A stretch of DNA of 64,000 nucleotides from HRBIN30 sp964534275 (GCA_964534275.1 CAZHQG010000003.1:1-64000), one strand, 5' to 3'; numbered from the stretch's first letter, positions 50,980 to 60,533 are shown. Numbers and translations: made by a program. The notes: generated from the sequence alone by a model not told the origin.

Positions 50980-52236
50980 GTGAAAGACGTTGTCGCCGTC
51001 GTACTTGGTGGTGGCCGAGGTACCCGCTTGTACCCGCTCACGCAGTGGCGCAGCAAACCAGCCGTTCCGCTGGCAGGAAAGTACCGACTGGTGGATGTGC
51101 CCATCAGCAACTGCATCAATTCCGGCTTGCGGCACATCTTCGTGTTGTCCCAGTTTCAGTCGGCCTCCCTAAACCGGCACGTCGCCCGCACCTACCGGTT
51201 CGATCCGTTCACACCCGGGTTCGTGGAAATTCTGGCGGCCGAACAGACCGAATCGAGTATGGACTGGTACCAAGGCACCGCCGATGCCGTCCGGAAACAG
51301 CTCCACCGGTTTTTGCGCCACGGTGTCGAGCACATCCTGATCTTGTCCGGCGACCAACTGTACGTGATGGATTTTGCACAAGTGCTCAAGCAACATACCG
51401 AAACGGGTGCCGACATTACCATCGCGGTCACTCCGGTTTCTGAGCGCGACGCAAGCGAGTTCGGCATTCTGCAGGTCGACCGCGCTGCTCGCATTGTCGA
51501 TTTTGTGGAAAAGCCTCGTGACGCGGAAGTGTTGCGCCGGCTTGCACTGGGCGAGGACGAACTGCGTCGGCGGAGTCTTGCCTTGGACCGTCGCTATCTT
51601 GCCTCCATGGGCATTTACGTATTCAAGCCCCGGGTGCTCGTTGAATGTTTGGAAGACCAGCGGCGGGTGGACTTCGGCAAGGAAGTGATCCCGTTTGCCA
51701 TCCAGAATTATTTCGTTCGCGCCTTTTTCTTCCCTGGCTACTGGGAGGACATTGGAACGATCCGCACGTTTTACGCCGCAAATTTGGAGCTGGCTGGAGA
51801 GAACCCTCCGATCAACTTGTTCGACGAAGAGCGCCCCATTTACACCAGGCCGCGTTTTTTGCCTGGTTCCCGGGTGAGCGTATGCGAGGTACGAAACAGT
51901 ATTTTGTGCGAAGGGAGTCAGCTCGAAGCAGCGGTTGTCGATGAGTGCGTGATCGGAATTCGCAGCATTGTCCGCCGCGGGGCAAAACTGCGCCGGGTGG
52001 TGATGATGGGCGCGGATTATTACGAGGACGGCTCGGCCGGGCAAATCCCGCTTGGCGTGGGGGAAAACTGCGTGATCGAGAACGCCATCATCGACAAGAA
52101 TGCTCGGATCGGTCCTGGCGTGCGGATCGTCAACGAGGGTCAAATCAAGAACGCGGACGGAGCCAACTTTTTCATCCGCGATGGCATCGTCATCGTCCCC
52201 AAAAATGCCGTAGTGCCCCCGGGAACCGTCATTTGA
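50980..52236 (+). CDS. glgC: Glucose-1-phosphate adenylyltransferase
   Basis: 418 residues from a GTG at 50980; no good ribosome site. Nucleotidyltransferase signature 'VLGGGRGTRLYPLTQWRSKP' followed by 'PISNCINSGLRHIFVLSQF', 'WYQGTADAVRKQLHRF' and the glucose-phosphate segment 'FVEKP'. A left-handed beta-helix C-terminus follows ('SILCEGSQLEAAVVDECVIG'). The 'ADYYEDG...' stretch near the end matches the cyanobacterial/plant-type enzyme. It makes ADP-glucose for glycogen; no other glg gene is adjacent. Confidence 0.93.
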   Translation: MKDVVAVVLGGGRGTRLYPLTQWRSKPAVPLAGKYRLVDVPISNCINSGLRHIFVLSQFQSASLNRHVARTYRFDPFTPGFVEILAAEQTESSMDWYQGTADAVRKQLHRFLRHGVEHILILSGDQLYVMDFAQVLKQHTETGADITIAVTPVSERDASEFGILQVDRAARIVDFVEKPRDAEVLRRLALGEDELRRRSLALDRRYLASMGIYVFKPRVLVECLEDQRRVDFGKEVIPFAIQNYFVRAFFFPGYWEDIGTIRTFYAANLELAGENPPINLFDEERPIYTRPRFLPGSRVSVCEVRNSILCEGSQLEAAVVDECVIGIRSIVRRGAKLRRVVMMGADYYEDGSAGQIPLGVGENCVIENAIIDKNARIGPGVRIVNEGQIKNADGANFFIRDGIVIVPKNAVVPPGTVI

Positions 52237-52299
52237 CCCATCGGCGACACGGGCAGCGTGCCGCTTGCAGCCGCATCGCTTTCCGCGCATACAGGTGAC

Positions 52300-52836
52300 A
52301 TGGCGACGAGCCCCGCAACCGCAAAGCACCTCTACCAGGGAAAAGTGGTCGATCTCTGGTTGGAGGAAGTGACCCTGCCCAATGGGAACACGGTAGCGCT
52401 GGAGGTGATCCACCACCCAGGAGCCGCCGCCGTGGTGCCGCTGCACGACAACGGCGAAGTCACTCTGATCCGGCAGTACCGACACGCTGCGGGAGGCTTC
52501 ATCTGGGAAATTCCCGCTGGAAAGCTCGACGGGGAAGACCCAGTCGTATGTGCCCTCCGCGAACTCGCTGAAGAAGCCGGCTTAGCTGCGGCTAGGCTCA
52601 CACGGCTGGGATGCATCCTGACCACTCCTGGTTTCACGGACGAGCGGATTCATCTTTACCTCGCAGAGGGCCTCTCGCCGACCGCACAAAAGCTCGAGCA
52701 TGACGAGGTCCTGTCTCTCAGCCGCGTGCCTCTTGAGGAAGCAGTAGGCATGGTGGTGCGGGGAGACATCGCCGACGCAAAATCCGCTGTTGCCCTCTTT
52801 CTGGCTGCGGAACATGTACGCAAACGGTGCACGTAA
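52300..52836 (+). CDS. NUDIX hydrolase, ADP-ribose pyrophosphatase type
   Basis: 178 residues from the ATG at 52300 (MATSPA); the frame extends 14 codons upstream. 'LIRQYRHAAGGFIWEIPAGK' followed by the NUDIX box 'EDPVVCALRELAEEAGL' is the ADPRase/NudF pattern (IPAGK...RELxEExG). The spacing between the Gly of the box and its first Glu is one residue shorter than the textbook box. The likely reaction is hydrolysis of ADP-ribose (or ADP-glucose, a relevant thought beside glgC) to a sugar phosphate and AMP. The gap to glgC is 63 bp. Confidence 0.88.
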   Translation: MATSPATAKHLYQGKVVDLWLEEVTLPNGNTVALEVIHHPGAAAVVPLHDNGEVTLIRQYRHAAGGFIWEIPAGKLDGEDPVVCALRELAEEAGLAAARLTRLGCILTTPGFTDERIHLYLAEGLSPTAQKLEHDEVLSLSRVPLEEAVGMVVRGDIADAKSAVALFLAAEHVRKRCT

Positions 52837-53267
52837 GCTGAGTCGCGCCGTGGACCTGCCGCAAACACGCTGGCGTTCCAACGCCAAGCGGAGCCCTGCC
52901 TGACCTACCGCGACGCACCCAGTTGCTCTTGCCGTCCACCCGCGTTCAGGCGTGGGCGACGTCCGGAGACCTCCTGAGTTTCTCCCACGCGCAAAGTACT
53001 CTGCAAACGACCGCCCCGGCCTCCGGCGCCTTCGGCAAGTGCATTCTCTACGATTTGTGCAGCGCCGGATTTTTTCCGCTTAGCGACGGTTGTGCGCTCG
53101 TCAGGGCGCGGGTCTTTCGATCCTGAGCGGTGCCGCGTCACAGAGGCACGTTCTACCCTGCCGTGGCACTACACGACACGAGCCCAAGTAGCTGGATCCC
53201 CGAAATTCGGCTAGCAGTTTGCGTTCGTTCGCCTGTTTGCCGTTCGTGCTCGTTGCGAAGACCACCC
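52837..53267. other. Gene-free spacer
   Basis: About 430 bp. A 78-codon minus-strand frame (52905-53141) has a basic, low-complexity translation with no ribosome site and is not called. The carboxypeptidase frame is open upstream to 53130 but the coding character starts at the ATG at 53268. Confidence 0.4.
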
Positions 53268-54773
53268 ATGGATGTTCAAGCTGCCTATCGCCAGTTCGTT
53301 GCCGCGCTCCGCGAGCAAGCGGACCTCGAGGACGCACTCCGGCTGCTCGAGTGGGACCAGGCGACCTACATGCCCCCAGGCGCAGCTGAAGACCGGGCGC
53401 AGCAAATGGCAACTCTTACCCGGTTTTTGCACGCGCGTCGAACCGACCCCGCATTTTTGGCGCTTGTAGACGAACTCGCAGAACGACAAGCCAGCCTGAC
53501 TCCGGAGCAAACTGTCGATGTTCGGGAAACCAAGTGGCGAGTCGACCGGCTACGCCGTGTACCAGCAGACCTCCTGGCGGCTCGGGCACAAGCTCAAGCC
53601 ACGGCTCGCTCCCTTTGGCTTGTTGCGCGGGAGCAAAACCGATTTGCTGTGCTCGCGCCGCAACTGACCGAGGTGCTGCAGCTCGAACGAGAGTACGCCG
53701 CAGCACTGTGCGACCGTGGCGACCCCTATACCGCGTTGCTCGAGGAATACGAACCCGGACTCGACACAGAGCTGCTCGACGAGTTGTTTGCCGCACTTCG
53801 GCCCCACCTCGTGCGCTGGGTAGACCAATTGCGAGAGCTTTCTGCTCGGTCGGGTCGTCATCCCCGTGCGTTGCAAGGAACGTTTCCTGTGCCCGAGCAA
53901 AAGAAACTGAACCGCTTCGTCGCTGAGGCTCTCGGCTTCGATTTCCAGGTCGGGCGTTTAGACGAGTCCGCGCATCCCTTTTCCATTTCCATCGGCCGCG
54001 ACCACCGAATTACCACCCGATATGATCCCCAGGACCTCAAATCTGCCTTGTACTCCACTCTCCACGAAGTTGGTCACGCCCTGTACGAGCAAGGGCTCGA
54101 CCCGGCTGCTCGCGGACTCCCCCGGGGCACTGCGTGCTCGCTGGGAGTGCACGAATCACAGTCCCGCCTTTGGGAAAATTTCGTGGGCCGTTCCGAGGCG
54201 TTCTGGCGCTTTTTGTTGCCGCACGCGAGCCGTGTGTTCCCGCAGCTCCGCGGCGTAAACCTGCATGCGGTGCTGCTCGAGGTCAATGAAGCACGGCCAT
54301 CGCTGATTCGTACCGAGGCAGACGAGCTCACATACAACTTGCACATTCTCTTACGGTACGAACTCGAGCGTAAACTCGTCGCTGGCGAACTAAGCGTCGT
54401 CGACCTTCCCCAAGCGTGGCGCGAAGGGATGTTGGCATTGTTTGGCATCGCTCCGACGGACGACCGGGAAGGGGTTTTACAAGACATCCACTGGGCCAGC
54501 GGCGCATTTGGCTACTTCCCTACGTACACGTTGGGCAACCTATACGCGGCCCAATTCATGGAAACAGCCGAACGTCAGGTTGGGCCACTGTCCCCGCACA
54601 TCGAACGCGGGAATTTCCAACAGCTCCGTTCCTGGCTCGAACACCGCATTCACCGACTGGGGCAACGTTTTCGGGCGCCCGACCTTCTGCAGCACGTCAC
54701 CGGAACTCCGCCCTCCCCTCGATCTCTCATCGACCACTTGAATCGCCGGCTCGATTGGCTTCTTCGCCACTAG
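53268..54773 (+). CDS. M32-family metallocarboxypeptidase
   Basis: 501 residues from the ATG at 53268, matching the ~500 residues of Thermus carboxypeptidase Taq and its relatives. The zinc motif is H266-E-V-G-H270 ('TLHEVGHALYEQG') with the third ligand in 'GVHESQSRLWENFVGRS'. Further family segments are 'EWDQATYMPPGA' near the start and 'HWASGAFGYFPTYTLGNLYAAQ' near the end. It is a cytoplasmic enzyme removing C-terminal residues except proline. It appears monocistronic. Confidence 0.92.
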   Translation: MDVQAAYRQFVAALREQADLEDALRLLEWDQATYMPPGAAEDRAQQMATLTRFLHARRTDPAFLALVDELAERQASLTPEQTVDVRETKWRVDRLRRVPADLLAARAQAQATARSLWLVAREQNRFAVLAPQLTEVLQLEREYAAALCDRGDPYTALLEEYEPGLDTELLDELFAALRPHLVRWVDQLRELSARSGRHPRALQGTFPVPEQKKLNRFVAEALGFDFQVGRLDESAHPFSISIGRDHRITTRYDPQDLKSALYSTLHEVGHALYEQGLDPAARGLPRGTACSLGVHESQSRLWENFVGRSEAFWRFLLPHASRVFPQLRGVNLHAVLLEVNEARPSLIRTEADELTYNLHILLRYELERKLVAGELSVVDLPQAWREGMLALFGIAPTDDREGVLQDIHWASGAFGYFPTYTLGNLYAAQFMETAERQVGPLSPHIERGNFQQLRSWLEHRIHRLGQRFRAPDLLQHVTGTPPSPRSLIDHLNRRLDWLLRH

Positions 54774-55065
54774 GGCTCGATTGCCTGTAAATCGCCGTAG
54801 CACGATCGGCTGGTTTCCGACCCGATTCTTCCGAGCCACGCCTCTAGCAGGAGGGGCAGCATTCCGATGAGCAGCATCCTTCTGTTGGCTCCGCAGCGAT
54901 GGCAGTTTCACTGCAGTGCGAGTCAGGCAAACCGCCGCCACATAACCGCAGCACTCTGTTTTACGACCAAACCGCTTTCCTATTCCTCGCAATTCTGGCA
55001 ATGATGATTGTCGTGGGAGGCACCGGGAGGGGGCCTCACCAGGGTCGTGACTCGAGGATTCTCCA

Positions 55066-56421
55066 ATGCATAGCGGAGCCATCAAGCTCGGGGATTCTTG
55101 GATCCTGTGCGCCGAGCGCGTGCATGACCGCGCGTTCCACATGTTTGTCGCTCGCGCGCTCGAGGGCCTAACGGTTTGGGGCATCCTCGAGTGGTTTTAC
55201 GCTCCGGCCATTCAGCAATTGTGGCTCGCGCGTGGACTGTTTCTCGCTTACTTCCTCGTGAACCTCGCGCTGCTGATTCCACAGCGGCGCAAGACGCTGA
55301 ACCGGTCCATGTTGTGGCTCGACATCGTTGCCAACATCGCGCCCATGGCTGCCGCGACTCACTGGTCGGGCGGTCTCTATAGCCCCGTGCTGCCCATTTT
55401 CGTCATCAAGATTGGCAACTACGGCCTGATTTACAGCGTGCAAACAGGGGTCCGTGCGCTTGGGGCTACCATCTTGCTACTGGGATCGTTCGGGCTGACT
55501 GCCCGTTTGGGATTCGGACCATCCGCCGCTTTGCACCTTGTACCGGAGCAGACACGTCAACGCCTCACACTTGGCTTTGGAGCGTTCCTCTTCGGCATCG
55601 GTTGCTACGGGGCCCTCCGATTCTTCCGAGAACTTTCCGACCGAGAGCGCCGGCTTGCCGCCGCGCTCGAAGAGCAGCAGCGGTTGTATGCCCAGCTCCT
55701 CGTCGAACAGGAACAATTGCGCCTATTGTCCCAACGCCTCGTGGAAGTCAGCGAGGCCACGCTGCAAGCCGTCTCGCGCGAACTCCATGACGATTTTGGC
55801 CAGGCAATCACAGCGGTTCGGATGGACTTGAATCGGGTCGAACGAGAACTGCCACCAACCAGTACGGCTCGCCAGCAGTTGCGGAGCGCACGGCATCAGT
55901 TGGCCAACATTCTCCAGAATGTGCGCAATCTTTCGCAAATTTTGCGTCCCGCGGTTTTGGACGATCTCGGTCTGGTCGCGGCAATCGAATCCTACGCAAC
56001 GCGCTTCTCTGAGCGTACTGGCGTTAGCGTCGAATTACAGTTGCCCAGTAGCGAACCCACGCTGCCACCGGAGATCGAACTCACGCTTTATCGCGTCTTG
56101 CAAGAAGCCCTTACCAACGTGGCGCGCCATGCGCGGGCTCATAACGTACACATTACCCTGGAACGAACGGAGGATCGCATCCGGCTTTCTGTCCGCGACG
56201 ATGGGAAGGGCTTCGTGGTTGCGGAACGCACAGCGCCACCATCCGGCTTTGGCCTGGGCATCGCCGGCATGCGAGAACGGGCGCAACTGTACGGAGGCAA
56301 CCTGCGTGTGCAATCGAAGCTCGGGGAGGGAACGGAGGTCATCGTGGAGCTACCGCTCGTGAATACAGCGGAGGGGGATCGTGAAAGAGGGGTCGCACAG
56401 CATCGCCGTGCTACTGGTTGA
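55066..56421 (+). CDS. Membrane sensor histidine kinase of NarL-type (HisKA_3)
   Basis: 451 residues, ATG at 55066 with GAGG upstream. About five hydrophobic segments (residues ~30-185, e.g. 'GLFLAYFLVNLALLIP', 'LGATILLLGSFGLTA', 'LGFGAFLFGIGCYGAL') form an integral-membrane sensor. A coiled coil then leads to the HisKA_3 box 'SRELHDDFGQAITAVRMDL' with H241 and a HATPase with 'YRVLQEALTNVARHARA' and 'DDGKGF...GFGLGIAGMRER'. The 3' end overlaps the response regulator gene by 41 bp. The stimulus is unknown. Confidence 0.92.
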   Translation: MHSGAIKLGDSWILCAERVHDRAFHMFVARALEGLTVWGILEWFYAPAIQQLWLARGLFLAYFLVNLALLIPQRRKTLNRSMLWLDIVANIAPMAAATHWSGGLYSPVLPIFVIKIGNYGLIYSVQTGVRALGATILLLGSFGLTARLGFGPSAALHLVPEQTRQRLTLGFGAFLFGIGCYGALRFFRELSDRERRLAAALEEQQRLYAQLLVEQEQLRLLSQRLVEVSEATLQAVSRELHDDFGQAITAVRMDLNRVERELPPTSTARQQLRSARHQLANILQNVRNLSQILRPAVLDDLGLVAAIESYATRFSERTGVSVELQLPSSEPTLPPEIELTLYRVLQEALTNVARHARAHNVHITLERTEDRIRLSVRDDGKGFVVAERTAPPSGFGLGIAGMRERAQLYGGNLRVQSKLGEGTEVIVELPLVNTAEGDRERGVAQHRRATG

Positions 56422-57037
56422 TGACCATACCGTCGTCCGCAAAGGCATCCGGCGCCTGCTGGAGGACGACGAGCGCATTCGTGTCGTGGCTGAAGCAAGC
56501 AACGGACGAGATGCCCTCGAGCTCGCGCAGCGCTTGAAGCCGGACGTGGCGATCGTTGACGTGGGCTTACCGTTGTTGAACGGGATCGAACTCACCCGGC
56601 AGTTGAAAGCCGTCTGCGAGCGCACAGCGGTGCTCGTGTTGTCGATGCACGCCGACCCCGCCTACGTCCGACGCGCTCTTCAAGCCGGCGCAAAGGGATA
56701 CCTGCTAAAAGATGCCGAGGACCAAGACCTTGTTCGCGCTGTGCTTGCCGTGTCCAGCGGCAGCTCATACTTCAGCCCGGCGGTTTCGAACGTGTTGCTA
56801 GAAGGTTTTCTCGAGGGCAGTGAAGAACTCGATGAAGAGCTCGCGCGACTCTCCGACCGCGAGCGTGAAGTGCTGCAGCTCGTTGCCGAAGGCAAGAGCA
56901 GCAAAGAAATCGCGCAAATTCTCGATCTGAGTGTCAGCACCGTCGAAAGCCATCGCAAACACATTATGGAGAAGCTCAACCTCCACAACACTGCTGCAGT
57001 GGTTCGCTTCGCGATTCGCAAGGGGCTCGTCCAGTAG
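56381..57037 (+). CDS. NarL/FixJ-family response regulator
   Basis: 218 residues from a GTG at 56381 (GGAGGGGG upstream), overlapping the kinase gene. Receiver domain: acidic pocket 'LVDDH', phosphoacceptor D60 ('VAIVDVGLP'), 'LSMHADPAYVRRALQAGAKG' and 'LLKD'. The C-terminal LuxR helix-turn-helix is 'LSDREREVLQLVAEGKSSKE' onward ('STVESHRKHIMEKL'). It should be phosphorylated by the upstream kinase and control transcription. Confidence 0.94.
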   Translation: MKEGSHSIAVLLVDDHTVVRKGIRRLLEDDERIRVVAEASNGRDALELAQRLKPDVAIVDVGLPLLNGIELTRQLKAVCERTAVLVLSMHADPAYVRRALQAGAKGYLLKDAEDQDLVRAVLAVSSGSSYFSPAVSNVLLEGFLEGSEELDEELARLSDREREVLQLVAEGKSSKEIAQILDLSVSTVESHRKHIMEKLNLHNTAAVVRFAIRKGLVQ

Positions 57038-57162
57038 GACGCGTGCCCCTCGGACATTCGAACCCAAGGCGACTTTGGTGAGCGAGGCTTGCGTAGCGCT
57101 GCAAGGGCGCACTTTTTCCCTTGCTTCAGGCTTCACGATGACCCACAGTTGGGAGCTTGAAC

Positions 57163-57732
57163 ATGACCGCAAAAGCTCCTTCATCGCGCCGGGTACGCGT
57201 GCTGTTGGCGGACGATCACGTGCTGGTTCGCAGAGCTTTGCGGCAGCTCCTCGAATCGGCAGGAGGGGTGGACGTTTTGGCCGAGGTGTCGGACGGTCCG
57301 ACGGCAGTCGCAGAAGCGCAACGGCTTTGCCCGGATGCGGTGATCTTGGACATCGCGCTCCCCTGCTTGGACGGGGTCCAAGCGGCAGCGGCAATCCGTT
57401 TACTGTGCCCAAAGACGAAGGTGTTGCTGTTGTCGTTCGACGAGGATCCCGTCTACGTTCGCCGCGCGATGCTCGCGGGAGCGGCCGGGTTTGTCGGAAA
57501 GAGCGGGGTAGACCGGTGGTTAATCCCCGCCCTCCGGCGTGTGCTCGCTGGCCAGACTTTTTTTAGCCTCTCCGGAACGTACCACACCAGGAAACTCCCA
57601 GCCTCGGCTCCAAGCCCGAGCCCTTCCGCACCCCTCGGGCTACGAGACAGTCTCCGATCGACACATGCGCCGTTCACCACCTGGTTGAGCAGATTCTGGC
57701 ACCGGTTGCGGAGCGCCCGACAACTCGGCTGA
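57163..57732 (+). CDS. Receiver-only response regulator with disordered tail
   Basis: 189 residues from the ATG at 57163 with GGGAG upstream (a TTG lies two codons earlier). The receiver domain is NarL-like: 'LLADDHVLVRRALRQLLESA', D63 in 'VILDIALP', 'SFDEDPVYVRRAMLAGAAGF' and Lys in 'VGKSG'. The expected LuxR helix-turn-helix is missing; instead there is a Pro/Ser-rich, then Arg/Trp-rich tail. It lies 125 bp downstream of the NarL-type pair and resembles its receiver, suggesting duplication and loss of the output domain. It may act as a phosphate sink or connector. Confidence 0.8.
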   Translation: MTAKAPSSRRVRVLLADDHVLVRRALRQLLESAGGVDVLAEVSDGPTAVAEAQRLCPDAVILDIALPCLDGVQAAAAIRLLCPKTKVLLLSFDEDPVYVRRAMLAGAAGFVGKSGVDRWLIPALRRVLAGQTFFSLSGTYHTRKLPASAPSPSPSAPLGLRDSLRSTHAPFTTWLSRFWHRLRSARQLG

Positions 57733-57827
57733 GAACCAATCCCCAATTTCGGTTGGGCAACTCACCAATTCCCTCAATTTCGCTGGCGTTCTCCTCGCCC
57801 TATACGGACCCTCGGAAGGAGGGTTCC

Positions 57828-58304
57828 ATGCCGAGACGAAGGGGGATCGGACTGGACTTCGTCGATGCGCTGCCGGCCGACGGGGAACGACGGCTCATGC
57901 TCGCGGTGCTGATCGACGCGGTAAGGCTCACGCGGTCGCTGCAAGCGCAACAGTCGGAAACTGGTCATTTGCCTCTACTGAAGCGCCGCCAGCTCTTGCG
58001 CGAATACGCTTGGTTTCAGTCCGAGGAACGCGAGCGACCGTTTGCATTCGAAACGATTTGCGAGGCACTCGGCCTCGATGCCGAGTACATTCGGCGTTGT
58101 GTCTTCCAACCTCCGAAAGACGCGGTGTTACTACCCGTCCGTCGGTATGCTGCTCGAGTCGAGGAAAGCTGGTTGCGTCAGCGGAAGTTCGGTGGGCGGA
58201 TTGTTGTCGAGGGACGACGGCGCCGCCGCTCGAAATCCGCTCGTTCGAGCAATCATGCCTTTGCTGACTACGAAGTGGCGCTGAGCGCTGCCGCGCACGG
58301 CTAA
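57828..58304 (+). CDS. Conserved small basic protein, unknown function
   Basis: 158 residues from the ATG at 57828, defined by an excellent GGAAGGAGGG site at 57814-57823. 'GERRLMLAVLIDAVRLTRSL' (helix), 'REYAWFQSEERERPFAFETI' and 'EALGLDAEYIRRCVFQP' suggest an all-alpha DNA- or protein-binding module with a Arg-rich C-terminal region. I have seen similar short proteins in deltaproteobacteria but cannot name a family. It follows the receiver-only gene. Confidence 0.7.
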   Translation: MPRRRGIGLDFVDALPADGERRLMLAVLIDAVRLTRSLQAQQSETGHLPLLKRRQLLREYAWFQSEERERPFAFETICEALGLDAEYIRRCVFQPPKDAVLLPVRRYAARVEESWLRQRKFGGRIVVEGRRRRRSKSARSSNHAFADYEVALSAAAHG

Positions 58305-58367
58305 GGAAGCTAGCTGCACAGCAGTGGTGTGACTGCAACGCACAAGCTCGAGGCGAGCAGGCCGAGT

Positions 58368-59081
58368 TCACGCCGGATCGCGCCAAGACTCGGGCGGCAG
58401 CCACCTCGTGGCCCGAGTTCCGCCACGGGGGACCTGAACGAACTCGAGCTCCGGAAGCACGAGGCACGTCAAGCGATTCCCATACACCAAGCCCGTGTCG
58501 ATTCCGATCTTATATGGCCACTGCAGAAAAGGCTGCCGCATGGGCGTGTGGCCGAAAATCACCGTACAACCAAATGGGTGTGGGGGCTGGATCCATTCGT
58601 GTCGAATCCACAGCAAGTCTTCTTCGTCCTGGTCGCCGAGCGGCCGTCGCGGGTCGAGCCCAGCGTGCACGCAAAGGAAGTCTTGCCAGCGAAAGGTCAA
58701 CTGCAAGCTTTGAAAAAACGCACGATGCTCCGGTGGCAGGGCTTCCCACAACTCCGCGCCGCTAAGATCGCCCAAGCCGTAGCTTTCTAGCGTGGCGTCG
58801 CCTCCGTTGAACCGGAAGGCATCGCCAAAGTGGCCGTGCTGGCCAGCGTAGGCGAGGAACATGTCTTCGTGATTCCCCTTGAGGAAGACACAGCGGGGTC
58901 CGGACATCTGCAACGCAAGCAAACGCTCGATCACCGCCTTGGCATCGGGGCCACGGTCGATATAGTCGCCCAAACACACAACGGTGTCCGTGCTCCTCGG
59001 AGCCAGTTCGTCGAGAAGCACACCTAACTCCTCGGCGCAGCCGTGGATGTCGCCGATCACGTACACCTTGCCAGCCCGCAT
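58368..59081 (-). CDS. PPP-family serine/threonine phosphatase (metallophosphoesterase)
   Basis: 237 residues, ATG at 59081. Complete metal-binding signatures in order: 'GDIHGCAEEL', 'CLGDYIDRGPDA' and 'LKGNHEDM', then 'VHAGLDP' and 'IFGHTPMRQP' (the second histidine motif). This matches bacteriophage-lambda-type and PrpA/ApaH-like phosphatases of ~220-240 residues. It may act on phosphoproteins or on Ap4A. It lies 9 bp downstream of meaB and is probably co-transcribed. Confidence 0.9.
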   Translation of the reverse strand: MRAGKVYVIGDIHGCAEELGVLLDELAPRSTDTVVCLGDYIDRGPDAKAVIERLLALQMSGPRCVFLKGNHEDMFLAYAGQHGHFGDAFRFNGGDATLESYGLGDLSGAELWEALPPEHRAFFQSLQLTFRWQDFLCVHAGLDPRRPLGDQDEEDLLWIRHEWIQPPHPFGCTVIFGHTPMRQPFLQWPYKIGIDTGLVYGNRLTCLVLPELEFVQVPRGGTRATRWLPPESWRDPA

Positions 59082-59090
59082 CGCCGATCC

Positions 59091-60053
59091 TCAGGACCGC
59101 AGCGCCGCGAGGAGGAGTTGCGGTTCTTCCACCACTTCGAGCGCAGCCCGATAGGGATCGACTTCGCCCCGGCGCAAGCGATCGAACACAACCGCAAACG
59201 TTCCTCGCTCTGCAGCGGCGCTCAGCCGGCGCGCAATTTCTTCTTGCAACGCTTGCAGGAACTCTTCTTGGCGGGCGGCTGCATTGGCACGTGCTCGGTA
59301 TCCCGAGCGCTCCCGGAAGGCACGATGTTCCAGCACCTTCTCCAACAGCACATCGACGCCCTCCCCAGTAACGGCGCGAGTCAGGAGCACCGGCACCGTC
59401 CAGCTCCCCGCTGGTCGCAACTGCAGCATGGTTTCCAGTTCGGTCTTGATCCGCTGCGCGCCTTCGCGGTCGGCCTTGTTCACCACGAAAATGTCGGCAA
59501 TTTCGAGTAGCCCCGCCTTCATGGTTTGCACGGTGTCTCCAGCTTCAGGAACCAACACGACCACCGTGGTGTCCGCGATTCTCATGACGTCGAGCTCTGT
59601 CTGCCCCACGCCTACGGTCTCGATCAAAACAAACTCCTTGCCAAAAGCATCGAGGAGTTCCACCACCTGGCGAGTGGCGCGCGAAAGGCCCCCATGGCTA
59701 CCCCGGCTGCTCATACTGCGAATGAACACCGACTCGTCGAGGTAGTGCGCCTGCATCCGAATGCGGTCGCCCAGGAGAGCTCCACCCGAAAACGGACTCG
59801 ATGGATCCACAGCCACGATTCCCACCGAATGCCCTCGCTCGCGCAGCGCGCCGGTGAAGCGGTCCACCAACGTGGATTTCCCCGCTCCCGGCGGACCCGT
59901 AAACCCGACGACGTACGCGCGCCCGCAGCGAGCGTGAATCCGACTTAGGATGTAGCTCGTAGCCGGGTGGCCGTTTTCAACCAGAGTCATGAGTCGTGCC
60001 AAGGCACGACGGTCGCCCGCAAGCATCTGGTCGATCAGTTTGTCGATGTTCAT
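59091..60053 (-). CDS. meaB: MeaB-type G3E GTPase (methylmalonyl-CoA mutase chaperone)
   Basis: 320 residues from the ATG at 60053 (MNIDKL), with AGGAGG a little upstream. G3E-family P-loop 'GFTGPPGAGKSTLVDRF', base motif 'VAVDPSSPFSGGALLGDRIR', 'ETVGVGQTELDVM' (Walker B) and 'NKADREGA' (NKxD). 'SRGSHGGLSRATRQ' is characteristic of MeaB/ArgK. It guards and loads adenosylcobalamin into acyl-CoA mutases such as methylmalonyl-CoA mutase; no mutase gene is in this window, which implies one elsewhere. Confidence 0.93.
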   Translation of the reverse strand: MNIDKLIDQMLAGDRRALARLMTLVENGHPATSYILSRIHARCGRAYVVGFTGPPGAGKSTLVDRFTGALRERGHSVGIVAVDPSSPFSGGALLGDRIRMQAHYLDESVFIRSMSSRGSHGGLSRATRQVVELLDAFGKEFVLIETVGVGQTELDVMRIADTTVVVLVPEAGDTVQTMKAGLLEIADIFVVNKADREGAQRIKTELETMLQLRPAGSWTVPVLLTRAVTGEGVDVLLEKVLEHRAFRERSGYRARANAAARQEEFLQALQEEIARRLSAAAERGTFAVVFDRLRRGEVDPYRAALEVVEEPQLLLAALRS

Positions 60054-60173
60054 GGTGGGCAGGGCCTCCTTGTATCCCAGCGCATGCTGCTGAGCAACGA
60101 AAGACCGCACCAAAAGCTCGCGGCGAGCGCAGCGCTTGCCTCTGGTTGCGACGGAGTGCTACGCGGCTTCGGC

Positions 60174-60533
60174 ATGGAGGTCTTGCGCAGCCCCGGATTT
60201 TGGCTGGGGGTGGCTTTGACGCTGCTCGGCTTCGGGAACTGGATTGTCGGGCACGACAAAGTGCTGGACCACCACGAACTTTTGCGGCGCACGGAAGCCA
60301 CAGTCACGCTTGCCCCTCCGGATGATTTCGAGCAATTGAACGAGCGCACAAACGCCACCCTGCTCAAACCCTTTCGGGTTTCCTCCGGAAGAGTGAGTGC
60401 CTTGGAGCAAAAGCTGGACTTCTATCGGGTGGTCGAGGCAGGCGGGCGTGTGATGACTCTCTTGGGTTTGATTGTCGTTGGCTCGACCCTGCTCCGGCAG
60501 GCACATAACGGAAACCGCGCGGTTCGTGGCTAA
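60174..60533 (+). CDS. Small two-helix membrane protein, unknown
   Basis: 119 residues from the ATG at 60174. Hydrophobic segments 'FWLGVALTLLGFGNWIVG' near the start and 'GGRVMTLLGLIVVGSTLL' near the end enclose a ~65-residue soluble loop with Asp, Glu and Leu (HELLRRTEATVTLAPPDDFE). No family recognised. It is transcribed divergently from meaB. The frame is open upstream, with an in-frame Met about 20 residues earlier that would overlap the meaB control region. Confidence 0.55.
   Translation: MEVLRSPGFWLGVALTLLGFGNWIVGHDKVLDHHELLRRTEATVTLAPPDDFEQLNERTNATLLKPFRVSSGRVSALEQKLDFYRVVEAGGRVMTLLGLIVVGSTLLRQAHNGNRAVRG

Noticed and set aside
52905..53141. 78-codon minus-strand frame
   Set aside because: GTG start without ribosome site and a low-complexity basic translation; no family resemblance.
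59967..60173. Extension of the small membrane protein gene upstream to 59967
   Set aside because: It would overlap meaB on the opposite strand; the Met at 60174 directly precedes the first membrane helix.
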